From positions 4,992,152 through 5,056,151 of the forward strand of contig NZ_HG964446.1 of NCBI RefSeq assembly GCF_000689255.1: a stretch of 64,000 nt of DNA, read 5' to 3'. The notes below the pieces were generated by a model. It had not been told where the DNA came from, did no database searches, and saw only the letters and a program-made list of their open reading frames with translations. The translations under genes were made by a program, and so were the position numbers. The stretch's first letter is position 1. The number at the start of each line of letters is the position of its first letter. Positions 50,541 through 57,949 of this stretch are shown here, piece after piece. The DNA is from Mycobacterium triplex (GTDB taxonomy: Bacteria; Actinomycetota; Actinomycetes; Mycobacteriales; Mycobacteriaceae).

Positions 50541-51925
50541 CAGAACATCCGCCGCATGATGCTCAGGGCCCGTTGGCTGTACGGCGGATAGACCAGGCGC
50601 GGATCGGGTTTGGACGGCTTGGACAACACCGCACGACGATGACTGAGCGCCTCAAAGCCCCACTTGCCGTGATAGGCGCCCATCCCGCTCGCGCCGACGC
50701 CACCGAACGGAAGTTGAGGCACCAAGCAATGCATGGCAACGTGATTGATCACGGCGCCACCGGACGGAATGCGGTCAATGAGATCGCGGCCGAGTTCGCC
50801 GGAAGCAAAGACATAGAGCGCCAACGGCTTCGGGCGACTATTGACGAAATTAACGGCATCGTCCAGTGATTCGACTGCCAGAACGGGCAACAGCGGGCCA
50901 AAGATCTCCTCGGCCATCACCGGGTCCGACGGCGACGGATCGACGATCACGGTAGGCGCTATCCGCAACGTGGTGGCGTCCGAATGACCCCCGGCAACGA
51001 CCTTGCCCGCGGTGCTCTCGATCAGCGAAACCAGTCGGTCGAACTGACGGCGGTTGACGATTCGCAATGCGGGATCGGCCTCAACCGAGCGAAAGTCGCG
51101 GACATTCGCCACAATCTTGCCGACCAAGTCGTCGACGATCCGACGATCGGCCAACACATAGTCGGGGGCGATGCAGGTTTGGCCGGAATTCATCAGCTTC
51201 ACCCAGGCGATGCGCCGCGCGGCGACATCGATGTCGGCGTCGGCAGCCACAATCACCGGACTCTTGCCCCCCAGCTCGAGCGTCACCGGCGTCAGGGTGG
51301 GTGCGGCCGCGGCCATGATCTTCTTACCGATCTCGGTGCCGCCGGTGAAAAGAGCGTGATCGAATCCTGCGGCAAGCAACTCTTGTGTGACGGCGGCATC
51401 GCCCTCGACGACGCGCACGGCCTCCGGGTCGACATACCCCGGAAGCAAGTCCGCCAGAAGCGCCGAGGTGGCGGGTGCCAGCTCGGACGGCTTGATCACC
51501 GCGCAGTTGCCGGCTGCCACGGCGGCCACCAGCGGCGCCAGGCTCAGATACAGCGGATAATTCCACGGCCCGATAACAAGCACCACTCCCAACGGGTCGT
51601 ACTGCACCCAGGCACGACCGGGCAACTGCGCCAACGGCAATGATGTACGCCGCCTGCGCATCCACTTCCTCAGGTGCTTGAGCGCATGGACAGCCTCGCC
51701 CTTGGTCGACGCGATGTCACCGAGCCAGGCCTCCGCCGGAGGGCGACCCAGGTCTTCGGCCAGCGCCGCGGCGATCTCCGGCTCACGCTCGCGCACGAAT
51801 CGCACGATTCCGCGCAGTTGTTCCAGGCGCCATTCCAAGGAGCGGGTCCGGCCGGTAGCGAAGACGTCACGAAGCCCGGCAAGCACGCCGGCCCTATCGG
51901 TCGTCTGCAGATCATGAATAGTCAC
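50540..51925 (-). CDS. Aldehyde dehydrogenase, class 3 / fatty-aldehyde type
   Basis: 461 residues from a GTG at 51925 with AGGAGA six bases upstream. Catalytic Glu217 in TLELGGKSP and Cys251 in NSGQTCIAPDY. PWNYPLYLSLAPLVAAVAAGN and the C-terminal LPFGGVGASGMGAYHGKWGFEALSH fit class 3/fatty aldehyde dehydrogenases. The tail (SQRALSIMRRMF) is amphipathic and could touch the membrane. It oxidises an aldehyde to the acid. In the operon it follows an alcohol dehydrogenase-like SDR and precedes a ferredoxin; FadD would then activate the acid. Confidence 0.92.
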   Translation of the reverse strand: MTIHDLQTTDRAGVLAGLRDVFATGRTRSLEWRLEQLRGIVRFVREREPEIAAALAEDLGRPPAEAWLGDIASTKGEAVHALKHLRKWMRRRRTSLPLAQLPGRAWVQYDPLGVVLVIGPWNYPLYLSLAPLVAAVAAGNCAVIKPSELAPATSALLADLLPGYVDPEAVRVVEGDAAVTQELLAAGFDHALFTGGTEIGKKIMAAAAPTLTPVTLELGGKSPVIVAADADIDVAARRIAWVKLMNSGQTCIAPDYVLADRRIVDDLVGKIVANVRDFRSVEADPALRIVNRRQFDRLVSLIESTAGKVVAGGHSDATTLRIAPTVIVDPSPSDPVMAEEIFGPLLPVLAVESLDDAVNFVNSRPKPLALYVFASGELGRDLIDRIPSGGAVINHVAMHCLVPQLPFGGVGASGMGAYHGKWGFEALSHRRAVLSKPSKPDPRLVYPPYSQRALSIMRRMF

Positions 51926-51942
51926 AGATTCTCCTGGACGCC

Positions 51943-52734
51943 TTAGATTTCGGGGGCCGGCACTACGCCACTGGCCACCGACCCGCTGATACCGCCGTCG
52001 ACCGCAAGCGCCTGGCCGTTGACCCAACGCGCATCGTCGGAGGCCAAAAACAGCACCACGTCCGCGATGTCGTCTGGGTCGGCGTGACGCCCCAGCAGAT
52101 TCTTCAACCCGTCCAGGGTGTCCTTACCCATCGACTCCTCGAAGTCGACCAAGATCGGCGTCTCCACCGGCCCGGGCAGCACCGCGTTGATGCGGAATCC
52201 CATCTCGGCCAGGGCCAAACCCATCATCATCGTGTAGACGGTGGTGACTTCCTTGGAGAAGTTGTACGCGTTGCCTTGCTGCGGGTTCGCCTTGAACCAG
52301 GCCGCGCCCTCTTCGAAGGTATCGGTGGTCAGCAGGTCGCGGATCGCATCCAGCCGCTGCGGCCACCCGAACCCTGCGGTCGACGAAACGATGGTCACCG
52401 AGCCGCCCGCCCTCAGGCGTTCGAAGAACGACTCGGTCAGGTGACGCACCGCGAGGCTGTTGACGGCAAGGACCAAGTCGGCGGGTGCGGTGCCGGGGAT
52501 ACCGGCGACGTTGATCAGACCGTCGAACTCACCGTCGAGTTGCTCCACCGCCGTATCGATGCTGTGCGGGTTCGCCAGGTCGACCTCGACGTGTCCAGTC
52601 ACCTTGGCGGACGGTTGATTACGGTCCAGGCAGTACACCTCGGCACCCGCCGCCAGCAAGCGCTCGGCGACCGCATGGCCGATGCCTGATGCCGCACCGG
52701 TGACGACGTACCGTTTGCCCTTGAAGTCGGCCAT
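51943..52734 (-). CDS. SDR alcohol dehydrogenase (3alpha-HSD / coniferyl-alcohol dehydrogenase type)
   Basis: 263 residues. Cofactor motif VTGAASGIGHAVAERLLAAGAEVYCLDRN. Catalytic Ser is in IVSSTAGFGW. The central insert before the Tyr-x3-Lys (YNFSKEV) and the C-terminus (DDARWVNGQALAVDGGISG) match the compact 3alpha-hydroxysteroid/coniferyl-alcohol dehydrogenase subgroup. It probably oxidises the alcohol formed by the neighbouring P450 to an aldehyde or ketone. It sits 7 bp after the P450 and 17 bp before the ALDH. Confidence 0.88.
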   Translation of the reverse strand: MADFKGKRYVVTGAASGIGHAVAERLLAAGAEVYCLDRNQPSAKVTGHVEVDLANPHSIDTAVEQLDGEFDGLINVAGIPGTAPADLVLAVNSLAVRHLTESFFERLRAGGSVTIVSSTAGFGWPQRLDAIRDLLTTDTFEEGAAWFKANPQQGNAYNFSKEVTTVYTMMMGLALAEMGFRINAVLPGPVETPILVDFEESMGKDTLDGLKNLLGRHADPDDIADVVLFLASDDARWVNGQALAVDGGISGSVASGVVPAPEI

Positions 52735-52741
52735 GATTCTC

Positions 52742-54007
52742 CTAGTCGAGGGTGTAGGGCAGGGATTTGACTGCGGTGATGAAGTTTCCGGTCAGGTACT
52801 CGGGCTCGCCGACCCGCAGGTTCGGTGCCCGGAAAATCAGCTCACGGAAGATCGATTCCAGCTGCATCTTCCCCATGAACGCGCCCATACAGAAGTGCGG
52901 GCCGCCACCACCGAACGCGACATGGGGGTTCGGTGATCGGGTGATATCGAACTCGTAGGGGTTGGTGAACACCCGTTCGTCGCGGTTGGCAGAGGAGTAG
53001 ACCATCGTCACCCAGTCACCCTCGCGGATGTGCTGGCCGTGCAGCTCGGTGTCCTGAGTTGCGGTGCGGCGGAACGTCATCACCGGAGTTGTCCAGCGTA
53101 CGAATTCTTCGATCGCGACCTTGATATGTCCGTCAAAGTCCTTCTCCAGCAGCGCCTTTTGCTCGGGGAACTGCTGCAGGGCAATCGTGGTGAAGGTGGT
53201 GGTGGTTCGGGTGGTGTCGTTGCCCGCCACCGAAAGTAGGACGAAGTACGGGCCGAGCTCGTCGTCGGTGAGGCGCCGCCCGTCGACCTCGGCTTGCACC
53301 AGGGAGGTCATCAGGTCGTTCTGCGGATGTTCGCGCCGTGCTTCGGCCAAACCAATGCCGATATTGAGCAGTCCGACAAGGGAATCGGTCAGCACTTCGC
53401 CGGGCTCACGGCCGGCCGCGACATCGGGATCGGCCCACGCCACCATGCCCTCGGCTAGGTGTGCCGCCTCATCGCGCTCTTCCTCGGGCAGCCCCAGCAT
53501 CTCGTAGATCGTCCACATCGGCAGGCGCTTGGCGACCTGCTGAACGAAGTCACCGTCCTTGGTCTTCACCAGATCATCGACGATCGATTTAGCCTGATGC
53601 TCGATCTGGTCCTTGATCTTGGCGACCTGTCGAGGCGTGAACACCGAGCTGACCAGCCGGCGCAGGCTGGAGTGTTTCGCTCCGTCCATGCCCAGGAAAG
53701 ACTGCGTGGCATCGAGCATCTCTTCGGGAACGGCCTCGAACGTGATGCCTTGTCCCGAGCAGAAGATCTCCGGATTCTTGCTCACATAGCAGACATCCTC
53801 GTGGCGCGTGACCACCCAGACACCATCGATCTCCGGCTCCATCATGGAGCCCTCGATCGGTCGGTGCCAGCTGACGGGGCGTTCGTCGCGAAGGATCTTG
53901 AATGCCTTCTCCCGCTCGTCGAAGCTTTGCGCCCAAAAAGCCTGGGCCGAGATGTCCACCGGGTCAAAGGGCGGACGTTCGATCTTCGGGGTTGTCTCAG
54001 TTGTCAT
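52742..54007 (-). CDS. Cytochrome P450
   Basis: 421 residues. I-helix LSVAGNDTTRTTTT, ExxR in EEFVRWTT-type K-helix context, and haem loop AFGGGGPHFCMGAFMGK with Cys373. The AFGGGGPHFC loop and LRRLVSSVFTPRQV are typical of the mycobacterial P450s related to the CYP124/125/142 group that hydroxylate terminal carbons of branched lipids and sterols. The exact family cannot be assigned by eye. It overlaps FadD by 4 bp and is followed by SDR, ALDH and ferredoxin. The operon can take a methyl group to an acyl-CoA. Confidence 0.92.
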   Translation of the reverse strand: MTTETTPKIERPPFDPVDISAQAFWAQSFDEREKAFKILRDERPVSWHRPIEGSMMEPEIDGVWVVTRHEDVCYVSKNPEIFCSGQGITFEAVPEEMLDATQSFLGMDGAKHSSLRRLVSSVFTPRQVAKIKDQIEHQAKSIVDDLVKTKDGDFVQQVAKRLPMWTIYEMLGLPEEERDEAAHLAEGMVAWADPDVAAGREPGEVLTDSLVGLLNIGIGLAEARREHPQNDLMTSLVQAEVDGRRLTDDELGPYFVLLSVAGNDTTRTTTTFTTIALQQFPEQKALLEKDFDGHIKVAIEEFVRWTTPVMTFRRTATQDTELHGQHIREGDWVTMVYSSANRDERVFTNPYEFDITRSPNPHVAFGGGGPHFCMGAFMGKMQLESIFRELIFRAPNLRVGEPEYLTGNFITAVKSLPYTLD

Positions 54008-55542
54008 GCGTTTGCCTCCAAATAGCGGGCTTTGAGGCTTCTCTTGACGAGCTTTCCGGTGGCGGTCCGGGGTAACTCGTCGATGAAGTCGACGGTGCGC
54101 GGAGCCTTGTAGTGCGCGATACGGTCTCGGACGTAGCCAATGATCTCGTCGGCCAATTCGGCGGACCCTGTTGTCCCGGGCCGCAATTGAACGACCGCCT
54201 TGACCTGTTCGCCCATTTCCGGGTCAGGCACGCCGATCACCGCGACGTCGAAGACCAACGGGTGCAGCGTCAGAACGTTCTCAACTTCCTGCGGATAGAT
54301 GTTCACTCCACCGGAGATGATCACGAAGGCCTTGCGATCGGTCAGGAACAAGTAGCCGTCCTCGTCGACATAGCCAATATCCCCGACTGTGCACCAGTTC
54401 GGATGGTCCGGATGCCGTGAAGAAGCCGTCTTTTCGGGATCGTTGTGATACTCGAAGGGCGCGACGTCGCGTTCGAAGTAGACCGTGCCGATCGCACCCG
54501 GCGGCAGCTCGTTGCCGTCATCGTCGCAGATGTGCAACACACCGAGCGCGGCCTTGCCGACCGACCCACGCTTGTCTTTCCATTCCGCGGTGGTGATAAC
54601 GGTGGTGCCGTGTTGTTCTGTCGCACCGTAATATTCGACGAGGATCGGACGCCACCAGTCGATCATGGCGTCTTTGACATCGGGCGGACAGGGGGCGGCG
54701 GCATGCACCGCCATGCGCAGCGACGAGATATCGTAGGCATCGCGGATCTCCGCCGGCAGCTGCAACATTCGGACGAACATCGTCGGAACCATCTGGGTGA
54801 CGGTCACTCGATACCGCTGGATAGCGGCCAATGCCTGCTCAGCGTCGAAGCGCCGCATTAGCACGACCGTGCCGCCCAGCGCCTGAATGCCGCCACACCA
54901 CTTGAGCGGAGCGGTGTGGTAGATCGGCGCCGGCGAGAGATAGACGTCGTCGTAGGAGATCTTGAAGACATGCGCCAGCAACCCGACAAGTGGGTCCCCG
55001 GGTTGGTCGACCTGGATCGGTAGCAGATGCGGCTTGATGCCCTTAGGACGCCCGGTGGTGCCCGAGGAGTACAACATCTCCGCACCGCGTGGCTGGTCGG
55101 CCAGCCGTGCTTGCGCTCCGGCCAGCAGCTCGGCGTAGGGGCGGTAGCCGACGACGTCGCCGCCGAACGAATACCACTGCCGCACTTCAGGAATCAGGTC
55201 GTGCAATCGTTCGGCCAATTCCCGCACCCCGTGGGAGGCTATGACGACGCGAGCACCGCTGTCCTGGACGATATAGGCCGCTTCGTCCGCCGCCAAATGC
55301 CAGTTCACCGCGGTGATGTACAACCCGGAACGTAATGCCGCCCAATAAATCTCGAACGCCTCGGGTGCGTTGTCCGAAACCATCGCGATGACATCGCCCT
55401 TGCGCAGCCCCATGGCATACAGCGCCGACGCCAGCCGCGCTGAGTTGTCGTCGAGTTCTCGGTAGGTCAGTACCCGGCCCGATTCGGCCATGATCACGGC
55501 CGGCCGGTCGGGCGCAGACACCGCATGGATGCCGGGAAACAT
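54004..55542 (-). CDS. Acyl-CoA synthetase (FadD, AMP-binding)
   Basis: 512 residues. P-loop MLYSSGTTGRPKGIK (157-170), adenylate motifs YYGATEQHGTT and FLTDRKAFVIISGGVNIYPQEVENVL, and C-terminal catalytic Lys497 in LPRTATGKLVKR. It activates a carboxylic acid to an acyl-AMP and then acyl-CoA. It is 4 bp after SCP2 and overlaps the P450. Its likely substrate is the acid made by the P450/SDR/ALDH route in the same operon. Confidence 0.93.
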   Translation of the reverse strand: MFPGIHAVSAPDRPAVIMAESGRVLTYRELDDNSARLASALYAMGLRKGDVIAMVSDNAPEAFEIYWAALRSGLYITAVNWHLAADEAAYIVQDSGARVVIASHGVRELAERLHDLIPEVRQWYSFGGDVVGYRPYAELLAGAQARLADQPRGAEMLYSSGTTGRPKGIKPHLLPIQVDQPGDPLVGLLAHVFKISYDDVYLSPAPIYHTAPLKWCGGIQALGGTVVLMRRFDAEQALAAIQRYRVTVTQMVPTMFVRMLQLPAEIRDAYDISSLRMAVHAAAPCPPDVKDAMIDWWRPILVEYYGATEQHGTTVITTAEWKDKRGSVGKAALGVLHICDDDGNELPPGAIGTVYFERDVAPFEYHNDPEKTASSRHPDHPNWCTVGDIGYVDEDGYLFLTDRKAFVIISGGVNIYPQEVENVLTLHPLVFDVAVIGVPDPEMGEQVKAVVQLRPGTTGSAELADEIIGYVRDRIAHYKAPRTVDFIDELPRTATGKLVKRSLKARYLEANA

Positions 55543-55546
55543 AGGC

Positions 55547-55951
55547 TCAGACGAGCAAGTCGTCGCGACCGTCGTTCTTGAGTCGCTCGATATAGCTGGG
55601 GTAGAGCTTCTTGCCGAGCGGAGCCAGCTTGAGCAGGCTGGCCACGTTCCCGTCGACTTTGATCTTCTTCTTGGCCATGGCCAACGGCAAGTTGACCTTG
55701 CCCTGCCAGTACCCGTTGCCGGTGTCGGCCGTCATGGACATCGTCGCTGTCGGCGCCGGCCCACCGTCCAGCCCCTCACGCACCGACTTGTTTCCCATGT
55801 CGATGACGACGACGGCTTCGGGATCGGTGAAGTCGAACGCCACGACGAGCCCCGTGGCGACTAGCTTGGGACCGATCTCTTCGTCTTCGAAGGCAGTTTC
55901 GAAGATGCCGCCGATGTACTTCCTGACCTCCGCCGAGTCCTTGAACCCCAT
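55547..55951 (-). CDS. SCP2-domain (sterol carrier-like) lipid-binding protein
   Basis: 134 residues. Pattern of SCP2 proteins: GLVVAFDFTDPEAVVVIDM, then PTATMSMTADTGNGYWQGKVNL, and a helix AMAKKKIKVDGNVASLLKLAPLGKKLYP. Soluble, with no signal peptide. It binds hydrophobic ligands and presents them to enzymes. It is the first gene of the six-gene P450 operon, which suggests that the pathway substrate is poorly soluble. Confidence 0.88.
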   Translation of the reverse strand: MGFKDSAEVRKYIGGIFETAFEDEEIGPKLVATGLVVAFDFTDPEAVVVIDMGNKSVREGLDGGPAPTATMSMTADTGNGYWQGKVNLPLAMAKKKIKVDGNVASLLKLAPLGKKLYPSYIERLKNDGRDDLLV

Positions 55952-55966
55952 TGTTCTTGCTCTCCC

Positions 55967-55988
55967 TAATTTACTTTCGATTAGATTC
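55967..55988. promoter_or_regulatory. AT-rich operator-like element upstream of the SCP2/FadD/P450 operon
   Basis: Ends in CGATTAGATTC and shares 15 of 22 positions with the element at 48546 and GATTAGATTC with the ppdK site. It lies 16-37 bp before the SCP2 start. Confidence 0.45.
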
Positions 55989-56058
55989 CGAGGCGAGTCC
56001 GCTGCCGTGGGATGGATGATTCTTGCCGGTCACCTATGACCCCCGTCACAGGAACACT

Positions 56059-56078
56059 ACCATAAGTCGACTTATGGT
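56059..56078. promoter_or_regulatory. 20-bp perfect palindrome in the SCP2/7-TM divergent promoter
   Basis: ACCATAAGTCGACTTATGGT is a perfect 20-bp palindrome. An in-frame ATG at 56074 overlaps it, so I prefer the later start at 56113 for the 7-TM gene. It is the strongest operator candidate in the window. No regulator gene is adjacent, so the protein that reads it must be encoded elsewhere. Confidence 0.65.
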
Positions 56079-56112
56079 CAAGGCCCCGGGCGGCCCGGAC
56101 AAGGCCGCTACC

Positions 56113-56835
56113 ATGCTCGACATGTATCAAGCCCAGGCAATTCTCGATGCCATCGACCGTCACACGATCGCTATCTTGGTCGGCTTCGGTCTCGCCATGG
56201 TGCTGCAGAACATCGCGATGGTCACCGCGGTCGTCATGACCCGGCGGGAGGGGTGGATCTCGATTCCGCTGCCGTGCACATTCCTCTGGTTCGCCCACGA
56301 TCTCGGTGTCGTCGCCCGCTTCAACACCTGGTTTCACGTGTACGGTCATTGGTTCCTCAAGCTGTTCTGGCTCGGCCTGCTCAGCGCGTTGATTCTCGAG
56401 CTCGTTTTCTTTGTCCAGGCGATCCGAGTCGGGCGTGCCGAATACCTACCACGCGGCAGCCAGGCCCAGTGGACCGCGCTGGTGGTCGCCGGCGCCGCGG
56501 CATTCGTGATCGTCTGGGAGTACACGCGGGTCTTCTGGGGCGACCCGCTCTATCAGGGGGCACCGGCGGTCACGTTGTTCTTGCTGCCACTGGCGACCAC
56601 CGCGTTGCTGCTGCGCCGCCAGTCCGCGGTCGCCCAGTCCCCGATCAGCTACGGCTGTTTCGCGGCGATGGTCGTGTTGTGGTGGGGCGTGACGGCCGGC
56701 TACTACGGCGGTCCGTTTGCGAGCTGGCAGTACCTCCTGGCGGGCCTCGCCGCCTTCGTAATGCTGGTTGGCGTCACTGTCGCCGTCGCACGAATGCGGT
56801 TGAACACGCAGCAGCGAATCCCCGCACCCGCCTGA
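56113..56835 (+). CDS. Seven-TM membrane protein, possibly of the transmembrane terpene-cyclase-like type
   Basis: 240 residues from ATG 56113 (ATG 56122 is equally possible; ATG 56074 lies in the operator). Seven hydrophobic helices are visible. Polar residues at helix ends stand out: FLWFAHDLGVVARF in the second loop region, VFFVQAIRVGRAEYLPRG, and WGVTAGYYGGPFASWQY near the end. Size, topology and the position of the WFAHD acid resemble fungal-type membrane terpene cyclases (Pyr4/PaxB), but I see no decisive motif. Unknown function is the safe reading. It is divergent from the SCP2/FadD/P450 operon. Confidence 0.6.
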   Translation: MLDMYQAQAILDAIDRHTIAILVGFGLAMVLQNIAMVTAVVMTRREGWISIPLPCTFLWFAHDLGVVARFNTWFHVYGHWFLKLFWLGLLSALILELVFFVQAIRVGRAEYLPRGSQAQWTALVVAGAAAFVIVWEYTRVFWGDPLYQGAPAVTLFLLPLATTALLLRRQSAVAQSPISYGCFAAMVVLWWGVTAGYYGGPFASWQYLLAGLAAFVMLVGVTVAVARMRLNTQQRIPAPA

Positions 56836-56842
56836 CCCGACT

Positions 56843-56861
56843 AAGGGACTGGTAGTCCCTT
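56843..56861. promoter_or_regulatory. AAGGGACT-GGT-AGTCCCTT inverted repeat
   Basis: Perfect 8-bp arms around a 3-bp centre, 7 bp after the 7-TM gene and 66 bp before the next start. The lack of a T tract and the 3-bp centre suit an operator for the gene at 56927 better than a terminator. Confidence 0.45.
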
Positions 56862-56926
56862 GACGGCTGTGGCCGCTCGCTATACCGTCAGGGATCGCAT
56901 TACCGCCGCAGCCAGGAGCCCTTTCT

Positions 56927-57943
56927 GTGACACTTGCTGTCTACGGAGCGACCGGTGCCACCGGTCGCAGAGTCATCCAATTAGCCTCAGCTGCAGGCAT
57001 TCCCGTGATCGCCGTCGGGCGAAATCGGGCCGCGCTTGCCGGGCTGGGTGTCGAGTACCGGGTGGCATCGCTTGCACCCGCGGAACTGGACGCGGCTTTC
57101 GCCGGCGCGGGGGTGGTCGTCTCGTGCGCGGGTCCCTACACCCAGTACGGGCCGCCGGTACTCGACGCCGCCCTCCGCGCCGGCGGTTGCTACGTCGACT
57201 GCGCCGGTGAACCACGTTGGGTGCAACGCATCATCGACGAATTCGAAAGCCGTGCGATCCAAACGGGTGTCGCGATCGTGCCGTCGTTGGGTCTTGGTGT
57301 GGCAACCGATATCGCCGCCGGGGCCGCAGCGGAATTGGTTGGCGGCCCTGACAAAGTACGGCGACTGCGCTGCGCGGTGAAGATCGTCGGTATGCGGCCG
57401 TCCCCGGCTACCGTGCGTTCGACGGTCGAGCTGGTGGCGGGCGGTGCGCCGATTGTCCACAGTGGCCGTGTCCGTTGGGAATTGGCGGGCAGCCGAGTTC
57501 ACCGATTCGCGTCGGGTCGCGGTGCGCTGTTCAGCACGCCGGACGCGCTGGTCCTGGCGAGGGCTTATCCGGAGGCACACATCGAATGTCATGTTCAACC
57601 CGTTGCAATGGGTCCCGCGCTGGCTGTCGGCGGCTTAGTGTGGCGGATACCGGGCAGCCTGGCGGTCACCCGCGCGCTGTTGTCGCGCCCGGGACATGCC
57701 GCGTCCCATGCCGGAGGTGGGCGTTCGTTGGTGACGGCCGAGGCCGAGGGCACCTCGGGCCGATACACCGTCACCGGGGCGGTCGACGATGTGTACGACA
57801 TCACCGGCCGCGGCGCGTTCGCCGTAGCGCAGGCACTGTTGACCGGACCCGGGAAGCGTACGGGGCTGCGCAATGCGGGACAGTTCCTTCCCCCGCCGCA
57901 GCGGGCCGCCGACGATCTTGGCGTCCGTCTTGCGGTGTGCTGA
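56927..57943 (+). CDS. Saccharopine-dehydrogenase-like NAD(P)-binding protein
   Basis: 338 residues from a GTG with AGGAG eight bases upstream. N-terminal Rossmann motif LAVYGATGATGRRVIQLASA, then CAGPYTQYGPPVLDAALRAGGCYVDCAGE, the typical saccharopine-dehydrogenase-like signature. Mycobacterial relatives include trans-acting enoyl reductases of lipid synthesis and many unknowns. It lies after the 7-TM gene and converges on DUF7065 copy 4, ending 7 bp away. It probably reduces a double bond or ketone on a lipid; substrate unknown. Confidence 0.78.
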   Translation: MTLAVYGATGATGRRVIQLASAAGIPVIAVGRNRAALAGLGVEYRVASLAPAELDAAFAGAGVVVSCAGPYTQYGPPVLDAALRAGGCYVDCAGEPRWVQRIIDEFESRAIQTGVAIVPSLGLGVATDIAAGAAAELVGGPDKVRRLRCAVKIVGMRPSPATVRSTVELVAGGAPIVHSGRVRWELAGSRVHRFASGRGALFSTPDALVLARAYPEAHIECHVQPVAMGPALAVGGLVWRIPGSLAVTRALLSRPGHAASHAGGGRSLVTAEAEGTSGRYTVTGAVDDVYDITGRGAFAVAQALLTGPGKRTGLRNAGQFLPPPQRAADDLGVRLAVC

Positions 57944-57949
57944 CTGGAT

